This document shows, one piece after another, positions 1 through 7,101 of a stretch of 11,530 bases of DNA. Position 1 is the first letter of the stretch; the number at the start of each line of letters is the position of its first letter. Below the pieces are notes generated by a model. The model saw only the letters and a program-made list of their open reading frames with translations, was not told the DNA's origin and did no database searches. Source of the DNA: Clostridia bacterium. GTDB lineage: Bacteria; Bacillota_A; Clostridia; UMGS1810. The stretch covers positions 1-11,530 of the forward strand of contig JAFSBJ010000147.1 of NCBI GenBank assembly GCA_017437345.1, in the 5' to 3' direction. The position numbers were made by a program, and so were the translations under genes.

Positions 1-17
1 ATCCGAAAGCATTTCTT

Positions 18-46
18 ATTATACTGAATATATGCCCATTTGTCAA
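18..46 (-). promoter_or_regulatory. Consensus sigma-A promoter pointing left out of the window
   Basis: On the minus strand, TTGACA (complement of 41-46) and TATAAT (complement of 18-23) are separated by exactly 17 bp. Both hexamers match the housekeeping consensus perfectly. Transcription would start near position 11 and run left out of the window, so the gene it serves is not visible. It is divergent to murA. No minus-strand coding sequence starts inside the window downstream of it. Confidence 0.8.
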
Positions 47-139
47 GCCTTTTGTGAAATTTTTATTAAATTAAAAAATAAGCTTTTTTTATCATAAACT
101 TTGAAAAGAAATGCAAAATATAATTGAGGGGGAATTGTT

Positions 140-241
140 ATGTTTGATTTAACAAAACTTTCTTTTTCAGAAATTTATGCATTTTATAAAGTTTTTTATA
201 AAGGCAACATATCGAATAATTCTTCAACCTATTACAGCTGA
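140..241 (+). CDS. Possible small protein, 33 aa, unrecognised
   Basis: A 33-codon ORF starts with ATG at 140 and ends with TGA at 239-241. A GAGGGGG ribosome-binding-like sequence at 126-132 sits 7 nt before the start, a good distance for real translation. The peptide begins MFDLTKLSFSEIYAFYK. Its first 22 residues are rich in Phe and Tyr with scattered Lys and Glu and could form an amphipathic helix; the tail is Ser/Asn/Tyr-rich. There are no cysteines, no signal peptide and no clear membrane span. The stop codon lies inside the inverted repeat at 236-257. The ORF is in the same direction as murA and ends 54 nt before it, so it could be a leader peptide or an independent small gene. I do not recognise the family. 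A chance ORF is possible, and the ribosome binding site is the main argument for it. Confidence 0.4.
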   Translation: MFDLTKLSFSEIYAFYKVFYKGNISNNSSTYYS

Positions 242-257
242 GGCATTTGCCTCAGCT
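236..257 (+). repeat. Perfect inverted repeat (hairpin) ahead of murA
   Basis: Arms AGCTGAGGCA (236-245) and TGCCTCAGCT (248-257) are perfectly complementary with only TT between them, so the RNA would close as a strong stem with a small loop. It overlaps the stop codon of the 33-codon ORF. It is followed by a short tandem GCTAAG repeat (255-266), not by a T tract, so it does not look like a standard intrinsic terminator. It could protect or process the murA transcript, end the small-ORF transcript inefficiently, or bind a protein as DNA. Confidence 0.6.
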
Positions 258-295
258 AAGGCTAAGGCTTTACATAAAACAAAGGAGAAAGAAAA

Positions 296-1546
296 ATGGG
301 AAAGTTCTTAGTAAGCCAAGCGGAAAGTCTCAAAGGGAGCGTTAAAATAAGCGGGTCAAAAAACTCTGCTCTTCCCATAATTGCTGCATCAACTTTATGC
401 GGAGAAGAAGTAAAACTAACAAACATCCCCCATTTAAGCGATGTTAAAAATTTATGCGAAATTATTTCGTGTTTAGGAGGGGAATATAATTTTGAAGCCG
501 GAAGTGAACTTGGAATTGCTTTAAAAGATATAAAAGATTACAAAGCGCCTTATGATACGGTTAACAAGCTGAGGGCGTCCTTTCTGATAATGGCCCCACT
601 TCTTGCGAGAAATAAAAAGGTCAGAATACCTCTTCCAGGAGGCTGTCCTATCGGCACAAGACCAATAGACTTGCATCTTAAAGGTTTTTCGGCTATGGGG
701 GCAAAAATAAGCACAGGTCATGGCTTTGTTGAGGCAAGATGCAAAAAGCTTTCGGGCGCTGAAATTTATCTTGATTTCCCAAGTGTTGGGGCCACTGAAA
801 ATTTGATGATTGCGGGGAGCGTTGCTGAGGGAAAGACCGTAATTGAGAACTGCGCAACTGAGCCTGAAATTGTTGATTTAGCGAATTTTTTAAATAAAAT
901 GGGAGCTAAAATCGAAAATGCCGGTACGGATAAAATAACTATTTACGGTGCAGAAACCCTATACCCTTGCCAATATTCCATTATCCCGGACAGAATAGAG
1001 GCGGGGACTTTTTTGACAGCAGGTCTGATGCGTGAGGCTGATTTAACCATTGAAAATATAATCTGCGACCATTTAAGACCTGTTATTGCAAAATATACGG
1101 AAATGGGAGCGAAAATAGAAGAGGGAGAGAATTTCCTAAAAATCAAATCTGACGGAAAGATGGGAAACACCGATATTAAAACCTTGCCGTTTCCGGGTTT
1201 CCCCACAGATATGCAGGCGGCTGCAACATCTCTTATGTGCACAGCGGAGGGAAGAAGCGTTATGGTTGAAACGGTTTTTGAAAACAGATTTTTGCATATC
1301 CCTGAGCTTTGCAGAATGGGAGCAAAAATCAAGGTCGACGGAAGAACAGCCGTTATTGACGGGGGACAGCTTACAGGCGCCAAAGTAAAAGCCACTGACC
1401 TTCGTGCAGGGGCGGCCCTTGTTCTTGCAGGGATTTGTGCAAAAGGAAAAACGGAAATTGATAATATTGAGTTTATCGAACGAGGCTATGAAGATTTTGA
1501 CCAAAAGCTAAAAGAAATCGGAGTTAACATTAAAAAAGTGCAATAA
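296..1546 (+). CDS. murA: UDP-N-acetylglucosamine 1-carboxyvinyltransferase (MurA)
   Basis: MurA transfers enolpyruvate from phosphoenolpyruvate to UDP-GlcNAc, the first committed step of peptidoglycan synthesis, in the cytoplasm. The 416-residue length is normal for the family. Visible active-site elements are the SKNSALP loop with Lys22-Asn23, the mobile loop PGGCPIGTRPIDLHL with catalytic Cys117 (fosfomycin-sensitive type, not the Asp variant), FPTDMQAA with Asp305 as the general base, DLRAGAAL with Arg370, and ERGYEDFD with Arg396 near the end. The ATG at 296 is preceded by AAGGAGA at about 282-288. The gene stands alone and converges on glnN with a shared terminator. Clostridia often carry two murA paralogues (murA and murA2/murZ), and I cannot tell which copy this is. 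Nothing is truncated. Confidence 0.97.
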   Translation: MGKFLVSQAESLKGSVKISGSKNSALPIIAASTLCGEEVKLTNIPHLSDVKNLCEIISCLGGEYNFEAGSELGIALKDIKDYKAPYDTVNKLRASFLIMAPLLARNKKVRIPLPGGCPIGTRPIDLHLKGFSAMGAKISTGHGFVEARCKKLSGAEIYLDFPSVGATENLMIAGSVAEGKTVIENCATEPEIVDLANFLNKMGAKIENAGTDKITIYGAETLYPCQYSIIPDRIEAGTFLTAGLMREADLTIENIICDHLRPVIAKYTEMGAKIEEGENFLKIKSDGKMGNTDIKTLPFPGFPTDMQAAATSLMCTAEGRSVMVETVFENRFLHIPELCRMGAKIKVDGRTAVIDGGQLTGAKVKATDLRAGAALVLAGICAKGKTEIDNIEFIERGYEDFDQKLKEIGVNIKKVQ

Positions 1547-1548
1547 AA

Positions 1549-1571
1549 AAGAGTGCCATATAGGCACTCTT
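1549..1571. terminator. Bidirectional intrinsic terminator between murA and glnN
   Basis: Arms AAGAGTGCC (1549-1557) and GGCACTCTT (1563-1571) form a 9-bp stem around a 5-nt loop. An A-run lies on the left (1545-1550) and a TTAAATTTT stretch on the right. It therefore works as a terminator in both directions and serves the convergent murA (+) and glnN (-) genes, whose stop codons are only about 30 bp apart. Confidence 0.85.
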
Positions 1572-1576
1572 AAATT

Positions 1577-3670
1577 TTATCTTACTCCGAAAAGTAAATC
1601 ACCATATGAAGGATAAGGCCAGAAATCAGATGCAACCATAGTTTCAAGCTCGTCAGTTGTTTTTCTGAGAGCTTCCATTGCAGGAATTATATCGTTCTTG
1701 CATAAGAATGATAACTCGCATTTATCAGTTGTTGCATCGGCTTTCGCCATAATAGCTTCTAAGGATTTAAGATTTCTGTAAAGGTCTCCGGTTAATGAAG
1801 AAACTGTTTGAGCCACTTCTTCTTCATAGCTGCGGTCTAATTTATTGGAAAGAGCTTTTTTTGTAAGGGCAATGTCGGCAAGCTCTCTGCCGTAAGAAGA
1901 AACCGCAGGAAGAATATCTTTTTTAACCATTTCAATCATTGTAAGAGCTTCAATATTAATAACTTTGCAGTAATGCTCTAAATTGATATCATATCTTGCG
2001 CGAAGCTCAACCTCGCTTAACACTTTGTGCTTTGTAAAGAGCTCAACACTCTTTTCACTGATAAGAGCAGGAAGAGCATCAGGTGTTGTTTTAAGGTTTG
2101 AAAGACCGCGTTTTTCAGCCTCTTGTGTCCACGCGTCGTCATAACCGTTTCCGTTGAAGATAATACGCTTATGCTTTTTGATTGTGTCGCGAATAAGTTC
2201 GTTTAAAGATGTTTCAAAATCTTCTGCATTTTCGAGAATATCTGCAAAGCTTTCAAGAATGTCGCCAACCGCTGTATTGATTATGAAGTTCGGCTCTGCA
2301 ACAGAGAGAGAAGAACCAAGCATACGGAATTCAAATTTGTTGTTTGTAAATGCAAATGGGCTTGTTCTGTTTCTGTCAGTTGTATCCTTAGAGAATCTTG
2401 GAAGAGTATGTACACCGATTTTCATAAGGGTTTTCTCTTTGTTGTCGTATTCCTGACCGCGTTCAATGGCGTCTAAAACATCATTGAGTTCATCGCCCAA
2501 GAACATTGAGATAACAGCAGGAGGAGCTTCGTTTGCTCCAAGTCTGTGGTCATTTCCTGCGCTTGCAACGGACGCACGGAGTAAATCCTGATATTCATCA
2601 ACTGCCTTGATGATCGCGCAAAGGAATAATAAAAATTGCGCATTTTCGTATGGTGTCTCGCCTGGGTCTAAAAGGTTAACCCCTGTGTTTGTGGAAAGAG
2701 ACCAGTTATTATGCTTACCGCTTCCGTTTACGCCAGCAAAAGGTTTTTCGTGGAGAAGGCAAACCAAATCGTGTTTCTTTGCCACTCTTTGCATAAGCTC
2801 CATGGTAAGCTGGTTATGGTCACAGGCAATATTTGTTGTTGTAAAAATAGGAGCAAGCTCGTGCTGAGATGGAGCGCCTTCGTTATGCTCTGTCTTGGAT
2901 AAAATTCCAAGTTTCCAGAGCTCTTTGTTAAGGTCTTTCATATATGCCTTAACTCGTGGCTTTATCTGACCAAAATAGTGGTCGTCAAGCTCCTGACCCT
3001 TTGGAGGCTTTGCACCAAAAAGAGTTCTGCCTGTATAAACCAAATCTTTTCTTTGTTCAAAAAGCTCTTTTGGAATGAGGAAGTATTCCTGTTCAGGTCC
3101 AACGGTTGTCTTAACGGATGTAACATTTTCGTTTCCGAAAAGCTTTAATACGCGAAGAGCTTGTTTGCCGATATACTCCATAGAACGAAGAAGAGGGGTT
3201 TTCATATCAAGAGCCTCTCCACCGTAGGCGCAAAACGCTGTTGGAATACATAATGTATCATCTTTTATAAATGTATATGAAGTCGGGTCCCAGGCTGTAT
3301 AACCTCTTGCTTCGAATGTGGCTCTGATACCGCCTGATGGGAAAGAAGATGCATCAGGCTCTCCTTTAACAAGTTCTTTGCCTGAAAATTCCATAATAAT
3401 TTTTCCGTCTTTTGTAGGACAGATAAAGCTGTCATGCTTTTCAGCAGTAACACCTGTTAAAGGCTGGAACCAGTGAGTAAAGTGAGTTGCGCCTTTTTCG
3501 ATAGCCCAGTCTTTCATGGCTGTTGCAACAACATTAGCAATAGTAATATCAAGCTTTCTGCCGTCTTGAATTGTCTTTTGCATAGCCATATAGGTTTCTT
3601 CGGGAAGCCGTTCTCTCATAACGGTATCGTCAAAAACCATAGAGCTGAAAATTTCGGTTACATTGCTCAT
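1577..3670 (-). CDS. glnN: Glutamine synthetase type III (GlnN)
   Basis: ATP-dependent ligation of ammonia to glutamate to make glutamine, the main ammonium assimilation step. At 697 aa this is the large type III enzyme (usually about 700-730 aa), not the 440-470 aa type I. Family marks are THWFQPLTG (65-73) in the N-terminal domain, GPEQEYFLI (191-199) with metal-binding glutamates, [14 protein letters not shown] (263-276), [17 protein letters not shown] (307-323) with the nucleotide/glutamate-binding loop, and [10 protein letters not shown] followed by EFRM (432-450). The C-terminal part is helical, as in other type III enzymes. The start is chosen at the ATG (3670-3668, minus strand), with AAGGAGAG 5-6 nt before it. 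The gene is monocistronic, with a consensus promoter and a leader hairpin upstream and a terminator shared with murA. No class-specific regulator gene is nearby. Confidence 0.96.
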   Translation of the reverse strand: MSNVTEIFSSMVFDDTVMRERLPEETYMAMQKTIQDGRKLDITIANVVATAMKDWAIEKGATHFTHWFQPLTGVTAEKHDSFICPTKDGKIIMEFSGKELVKGEPDASSFPSGGIRATFEARGYTAWDPTSYTFIKDDTLCIPTAFCAYGGEALDMKTPLLRSMEYIGKQALRVLKLFGNENVTSVKTTVGPEQEYFLIPKELFEQRKDLVYTGRTLFGAKPPKGQELDDHYFGQIKPRVKAYMKDLNKELWKLGILSKTEHNEGAPSQHELAPIFTTTNIACDHNQLTMELMQRVAKKHDLVCLLHEKPFAGVNGSGKHNNWSLSTNTGVNLLDPGETPYENAQFLLFLCAIIKAVDEYQDLLRASVASAGNDHRLGANEAPPAVISMFLGDELNDVLDAIERGQEYDNKEKTLMKIGVHTLPRFSKDTTDRNRTSPFAFTNNKFEFRMLGSSLSVAEPNFIINTAVGDILESFADILENAEDFETSLNELIRDTIKKHKRIIFNGNGYDDAWTQEAEKRGLSNLKTTPDALPALISEKSVELFTKHKVLSEVELRARYDINLEHYCKVINIEALTMIEMVKKDILPAVSSYGRELADIALTKKALSNKLDRSYEEEVAQTVSSLTGDLYRNLKSLEAIMAKADATTDKCELSFLCKNDIIPAMEALRKTTDELETMVASDFWPYPSYGDLLFGVR

Positions 3671-3704
3671 AAAATCTCTCCTTAAAATAACGGATATAAA
3701 ACGG

Positions 3705-3729
3705 TGCTATAAGAACTAAACTTATAGCA
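3705..3729 (-). promoter_or_regulatory. Hairpin in the glnN mRNA leader
   Basis: TGCTATAAG (3705-3713) and CTTATAGCA (3721-3729) are exact inverted repeats around a 7-nt spacer. The site lies just downstream of the predicted glnN start point, so it would fold at the 5' end of the message or act as a DNA operator. No U-run follows directly, so it is unlikely to be a terminator. A stability hairpin or repressor site is inferred, not shown. Confidence 0.5.
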
Positions 3730-3743
3730 TCATAGATAGAAAC

Positions 3744-3772
3744 ATTATACGGCTTTTCCCCACAATTGTCAA
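3744..3772 (-). promoter_or_regulatory. Consensus sigma-A promoter of glnN
   Basis: On the minus strand, TTGACA (complement of 3767-3772) and TATAAT (complement of 3744-3749) are 17 bp apart. Both hexamers and the spacing are perfect. The predicted start near 3737 gives a leader of about 65 nt before the glnN ATG. The strength of the core promoter suggests high expression unless repressed. Confidence 0.88.
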
Positions 3773-3827
3773 GGGTTTTAAGGATAATATAACTATAAAA
3801 AAGTAGGGTATTTAGTGATTTAAATTG

Positions 3828-3856
3828 TTGACACGGATAAATTTGTATGTTATAAT
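3828..3856 (+). promoter_or_regulatory. Consensus extended -10 promoter of the SCIFF locus
   Basis: TTGACA (3828-3833), a 17-bp spacer and TATAAT (3851-3856) match consensus exactly. The spacer ends in TGT (3848-3850), giving a TGn extended -10 as well. Transcription should begin near 3863, with a short leader of about 30 nt before scfA. It is divergent to the glnN promoter, with about 55 bp of AT-rich DNA between the two -35 boxes. Confidence 0.9.
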
Positions 3857-3892
3857 AATAAAAAACCGAAATTCGTAAAGGAGATGCTTAAA

Positions 3893-4045
3893 ATGAACAG
3901 AATTAAGACAATCGAAACTCGCGACCTTACAAAGAGCGTTAAAGACGGCGGTTGTGGCGAATGCCAGACATCTTGTCAGTCTGCTTGTAAAACATCCTGC
4001 GGCGTTGCTAACCAGGAATGTGAAAAGTGCGTAAGCAGCAAGTAA
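3893..4045 (+). CDS. scfA: SCIFF ranthipeptide precursor (50 aa, seven Cys)
   Basis: This is the precursor of a ribosomally made, thioether-crosslinked peptide of the SCIFF family (six cysteines in forty-five residues), nearly universal in Clostridia and of unsettled role. The leader MNRIKTIETRDLTKSVKDGG is followed by the hallmark core CGECQTSCQSACKTSC (21-36), then GVANQEC and a tail EKCVSSK. Cysteines are at 21, 24, 28, 32, 36, 43 and 46; Cys46 is one more than the family name implies. Position 37 is Gly where, from memory, many homologues including CteA have Thr. AAGGAG (3878-3883) is 9 nt before the ATG at 3893. An in-frame ATG at 3884 touches the ribosome binding site and is rejected. 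A consensus promoter lies directly upstream, and a terminator then the maturase gene lie directly downstream. Too short for routine ORF calling, but the family assignment is firm. Confidence 0.95.
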   Translation: MNRIKTIETRDLTKSVKDGGCGECQTSCQSACKTSCGVANQECEKCVSSK

Positions 4046-4060
4046 TTTGATTTAAAATCA

Positions 4061-4093
4061 GGGGCTGTAGCATTGCTATGGCCCCATTTTTTT
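4061..4093 (+). terminator. Intrinsic terminator between scfA and scfB
   Basis: GGGGC-TGTAGC (4061-4071) pairs with GCTATG-GCCCC (4075-4085) around an ATT loop. This is an 11-bp stem with two G-U pairs, followed at once by A and seven Ts (4087-4093). It ends only 15 nt before the scfB ATG and carries no ORF of its own. Partial readthrough would give abundant precursor mRNA and less maturase mRNA, as is common in peptide modification operons. I see no separate promoter for scfB. Confidence 0.85.
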
Positions 4094-4107
4094 GGAAAGG
4101 CGTTAAA

Positions 4108-5487
4108 ATGATACATCAGTATAAATTAAACGGATATAACATTGTTTTGGATGTTTTTTCCGGGGCGGTGCATCTGGTTGATGAGCTGTCTTATGATATA
4201 ATTGAAATGTATGAAGAAAAATCCAGAGAGGAGATTTCTTCATTTATCCTTGATAAATATAAAAAAGAAAATATTACTCAAAGGGATATTGATGAGGTTT
4301 TTGAAGATATCGAAGAACTTAAAAATGACGGAAAGCTTTACTCAAAGGATGTTTATGAGGACAAAGCTTTTGATTTGAAAAACCGTCATACGGATATTAA
4401 GGCTCTTTGTCTTCATGTTGCCCATACCTGCAATTTAAATTGTGATTATTGCTTTGCAAGTCAGGGTAAATACCATGGCGACAGGGCGCTTATGAGCCTT
4501 GAAGTGGGCAAAAGAGCTATCGACTTTCTTATTGAAAATTCGGGAAACCGCAAAAATCTTGAAGTTGATTTCTTTGGTGGCGAGCCGTTAATGAACTGGG
4601 ATGTCTGCAAAGAAATTGTCAAATATGCGAGAGAAATCGAGAAAGAGCATAATAAGAATTTCAGATTTACCCTTACCACAAACGGTGTCCTTTTAGATGA
4701 CGATGTTATCGATTTTGCGAACCGCGAAATGCATAATGTTGTGCTCAGCCTTGACGGAAGAAAAGAAGTTCACGACAGCCTCAGAAAAACTGTAAACGGC
4801 CAGGGAAGCTATGACTTAATTCTTCCGAAGTTTAAGCATTTTATTGAGAAGAGAGGAAATCGCGGATATTATATGCGGGGAACTTTTACTCATAATAATG
4901 TTGATTTTACCAATGATATTTTCCATATGGCAGATATGGGCTTTAAGGAACTTTCGATGGAACCTGTTGTTTGTGCTCCCGATGACCCGTATGCCTTAAC
5001 TCAGGAAGATTTACCGATTTTATTTGAGCAGTATGAAATTCTCGCTAAGGAAATGCTTAAAAGAAGCCGAGAGAAAAACGGTTTCACTTTCTATCACTAT
5101 ATGATTAACCTGTCAGGGGGGCCTTGTATCTACAAGCGAATTTCCGGCTGTGGTTCGGGAACTGAATATATGGCAGTAACTCCTTGGGGAGAACTTTTCC
5201 CTTGTCATCAGTTTGTTGGCGATGAGAAATACAGCATGGGAGACATCTGGAAGGGTGTTACAAATACTGATGTCAGGGATGAGTTTAAGCTCTGCAATGC
5301 CTACGCAAGAAAAGAGTGTAAGGATTGCTGGGCAAAGCTTTATTGCAGTGGCGGATGTGCGGCAAATGCTTATCATGCGACTGGCTCAATAACCGGAGTT
5401 TATGAATATGGCTGTGAACTTTTCAAAAAGCGAATTGAATGTGCCATAATGCTGGAAGTTGCTAAAATCCAGGAAGGACTTGAATAA
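4108..5487 (+). CDS. scfB: SCIFF peptide maturase, radical SAM/SPASM thioether-forming enzyme
   Basis: It installs a Cys-to-backbone-neighbour thioether crosslink in the SCIFF precursor using S-adenosylmethionine radical chemistry; the characterised homologue is CteB. At 459 aa it is full length. Residues 1-90 form the precursor-binding (RRE/PqqD-like) domain, including NGYNIVLDVFSGAVHLVDEL. The radical SAM cluster motif is CNLNCDYC (Cys108, Cys112, Cys115), followed by FFGGEP (155-160) for SAM binding. The C-terminal SPASM region supplies Cys340, 348, 366, 396, 404, 407, 413, 417 and 436 for two auxiliary 4Fe-4S clusters, including FPCHQF and YCSGGC. The ATG at 4108 is chosen over an in-frame ATG at 4078. 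The latter lies inside the terminator stem and has no ribosome binding site, while GGAAAGG (4094-4100) precedes 4108 and MIHQYKLNGY is the usual family N-terminus. Cytoplasmic, oxygen-sensitive. Confidence 0.96.
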   Translation: MIHQYKLNGYNIVLDVFSGAVHLVDELSYDIIEMYEEKSREEISSFILDKYKKENITQRDIDEVFEDIEELKNDGKLYSKDVYEDKAFDLKNRHTDIKALCLHVAHTCNLNCDYCFASQGKYHGDRALMSLEVGKRAIDFLIENSGNRKNLEVDFFGGEPLMNWDVCKEIVKYAREIEKEHNKNFRFTLTTNGVLLDDDVIDFANREMHNVVLSLDGRKEVHDSLRKTVNGQGSYDLILPKFKHFIEKRGNRGYYMRGTFTHNNVDFTNDIFHMADMGFKELSMEPVVCAPDDPYALTQEDLPILFEQYEILAKEMLKRSREKNGFTFYHYMINLSGGPCIYKRISGCGSGTEYMAVTPWGELFPCHQFVGDEKYSMGDIWKGVTNTDVRDEFKLCNAYARKECKDCWAKLYCSGGCAANAYHATGSITGVYEYGCELFKKRIECAIMLEVAKIQEGLE

Positions 5488-5520
5488 AAATAAAGCCTCA
5501 AAAAGAGGCTTTATTTTTTT
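5488..5520 (+). terminator. Strong intrinsic terminator after scfB
   Basis: AAATAAAGCCTC (5488-5499) and GAGGCTTTATTT (5505-5516) form a 12-bp stem with an AAAAA loop, and Ts run on to 5520. It starts one base after the scfB stop codon and closes the SCIFF transcription unit before the next gene. Confidence 0.95.
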
Positions 5521-5581
5521 GCCCATAATTTGTTATACAAACACTCTTTTATGAATAAAAATTATATAAAGGAGGGAGAGC

Positions 5582-6115
5582 ATGGATAAAAAACTTGTAA
5601 GATGGGAGTGGATTGGGGCAGGAATTTGCTTTTTGCTTTCAATACCGCTGCATTTTTTATTTGATTTTATAGGTGGCAAGCCTCTTTGGACCGGCTTTTT
5701 TCTAAATGTAAACGAGAGCGTCTGGGAACATCTGAAACTTCTTTTTTACCCCGGGATTCTGGTTGGGATTATCCAGTATTTTATTGTTGGGAAAAACTAT
5801 GAAAACTATATCAGCGCAAAAATAATAGGGATACTTTTAGGAATGCTTGGTATTGTGGTTTCTTTTTACACTTATACAGGAATTATAGGGGATAATTTTG
5901 TGGTTGCTGATATTTTGACTTATGTTTTTGGCGCCGTTGTTATGGCGATTACCACAATAAAAGTTACCCAAAGCGGAAAAGGCGAAAATTATAAAAACCT
6001 TCTTACTGTGGTCCTTATTGTTATGGGAGTTCTGTTTGCTGTATGGACTTATAATCCGCCGTCTATTGGGATTTTTGAGGATTATGCATCGGTTTTCTTT
6101 TTAGATATGTTCTAA
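5582..6115 (+). CDS. Five-helix integral membrane protein, DUF6512-like
   Basis: A hydrophobic 177-aa protein with five predicted membrane spans at about residues 9-29, 52-69, 79-98, 107-126 and 138-156, and short loops. A polar motif, NVNESVWEHLKLLFYPG (42-58), sits at the start of the second span. The charged NESVWEH part is the most likely functional or conserved site, and it fits my memory of the clostridial DUF6512 family, which has no known function. There is no signal peptide, no cysteine cluster and no known catalytic motif. AAAGGAGGGAG (5568-5578) gives a near-ideal ribosome binding site before the ATG. A terminator upstream separates it from scfB. The 53-bp gap to spoIIIAA has no hairpin, so cotranscription with the sporulation operon is possible but unproven. 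Confidence 0.8.
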   Translation: MDKKLVRWEWIGAGICFLLSIPLHFLFDFIGGKPLWTGFFLNVNESVWEHLKLLFYPGILVGIIQYFIVGKNYENYISAKIIGILLGMLGIVVSFYTYTGIIGDNFVVADILTYVFGAVVMAITTIKVTQSGKGENYKNLLTVVLIVMGVLFAVWTYNPPSIGIFEDYASVFFLDMF

Positions 6116-6168
6116 ATAGGGACAAAGCCTAATAAACTAGAAATATCAAAAGAAAAGGTGGATTAGCT

Positions 6169-7101
6169 ATGGAAAAACGAGTTAAGGAAATTTTTGCGGT
6201 TCTTCCCGACAATCTTAAATGTTTATTAAAAGAAGCTCTGGAACAAGCTTGTGGCAGTCTTGAAGAAATAAGGATAAGGGTAAATCGCCCACTTATAATA
6301 AGTACCTCCCTCGGAAGTTTTGCTGTTTTAACAGATGGCAGTGTATCTCCGGCTATTGGGGGTGCTTATATTATAACTGAGTGTGACATAAAGCGAATTT
6401 TCTCTGCCCTTTGCGAGAATTCAATTTATGCACATGCGGAAGAAATAAAACAAGGATACATAACTATACGAGGTGGACACAGAGCGGGGTTTTGCGGAAA
6501 AACAGTAGTAAGTTGTGGCCATATCGAAACCATTAAAGAGATAAATGGGATAAACATCAGGGTTGCCTCTGAACGGATAGGAACAGGCGGGGAATATATC
6601 GATGCCGTTTTAAAGAATGGTAAAGTGAAAAATACTTTGATTATTTCTCCGCCCGGTGTTGGCAAGACTACACTTTTAAGGGACTTAACAAGGCTTATAT
6701 CTCACTCCGGCATAAAGGTTTCTGTTATTGACGAAAGAGGAGAAATAGGAGCGCTTTTTAGAGGTGTTCCTCAAAATGATATTGGGATTCAGACGGATAT
6801 AATTGAGGATGCACCAAAAAATAAGGCAATTCCCCTTATGCTAAGGTCGATGTCCCCTCAGCTTATTGTCTGCGACGAACTTTCCACGGAAGGGGATGTT
6901 GAGGCGGTTAAAAAATGTTTCGGTATGGGAGTAAGCGTTGTTGCAAGTGCTCACGGCGGAAGCCTTGAAGAGATTAAAAACAATTGTCATTTGAAAAGAA
7001 TTCTTGGCAAAAACGGCTTTAATCAGGTTATCGTTTTAAGGCGGAATAATAAAAGCCATGTTAGAAGAGTTGTTGGCGAGGTTTTTGAGGTGGAAAAGTG
7101 A
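6169..7101 (+). CDS. spoIIIAA: Stage III sporulation protein AA, AAA+ secretion-type ATPase
   Basis: A cytoplasmic ATPase of the mother cell, related to type II/IV secretion motors, thought to power assembly or transport by the SpoIIIA-SpoIIQ channel during engulfment. Its 310 aa is typical. The N-terminal domain carries GGHRAGFCG (102-110). The ATPase domain has Walker A SPPGVGKTT (160-168, Lys166), DERGEIGALFRG (188-199) and Walker B LIVCDEL (232-238, Asp236-Glu237). ATG at 6169 has AAGGTGG (6155-6161) before it. It is first in an eight-gene operon. Its TGA overlaps the GTG start of spoIIIAB by GTGA, so the two are translationally coupled. A SigE promoter is expected from other sporeformers, but I could not find a convincing one in the 53-bp gap upstream. 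Confidence 0.96.
   Translation: MEKRVKEIFAVLPDNLKCLLKEALEQACGSLEEIRIRVNRPLIISTSLGSFAVLTDGSVSPAIGGAYIITECDIKRIFSALCENSIYAHAEEIKQGYITIRGGHRAGFCGKTVVSCGHIETIKEINGINIRVASERIGTGGEYIDAVLKNGKVKNTLIISPPGVGKTTLLRDLTRLISHSGIKVSVIDERGEIGALFRGVPQNDIGIQTDIIEDAPKNKAIPLMLRSMSPQLIVCDELSTEGDVEAVKKCFGMGVSVVASAHGGSLEEIKNNCHLKRILGKNGFNQVIVLRRNNKSHVRRVVGEVFEVEK

Noticed and set aside
119..124. TATAAT as a -10 box for the 33-codon ORF
   Set aside because: Transcription would begin after the ribosome-binding sequence at 126-132. The only TTGAAA upstream (101-106) is just 12 bp away, too close for a -35.
236..257. Inverted repeat as an intrinsic terminator
   Set aside because: No T run follows the stem on either strand. 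It is kept as a hairpin of unknown role.
943..1395. Long minus-strand ORF (150 codons) inside murA
   Set aside because: It is antisense to a full-length murA with all catalytic motifs, has no recognisable domain and has a low-complexity-like composition. The same applies to the opposite-strand ORFs within glnN (for example 2154-2456), scfB and the spoIIIA genes.
4078..4107. Upstream ATG at 4078 as the scfB start
   Set aside because: It lies inside the terminator stem and has no ribosome binding site. The added residues MAPFFWKGVK come from the T tract and the real ribosome binding site. The ATG at 4108 matches the family N-terminus.
6116..6168. SigE promoter for spoIIIAA
   Set aside because: Expected from other sporeformers, but no pair of -35/-10 elements with right spacing was convincing in the gap or the end of the upstream gene.
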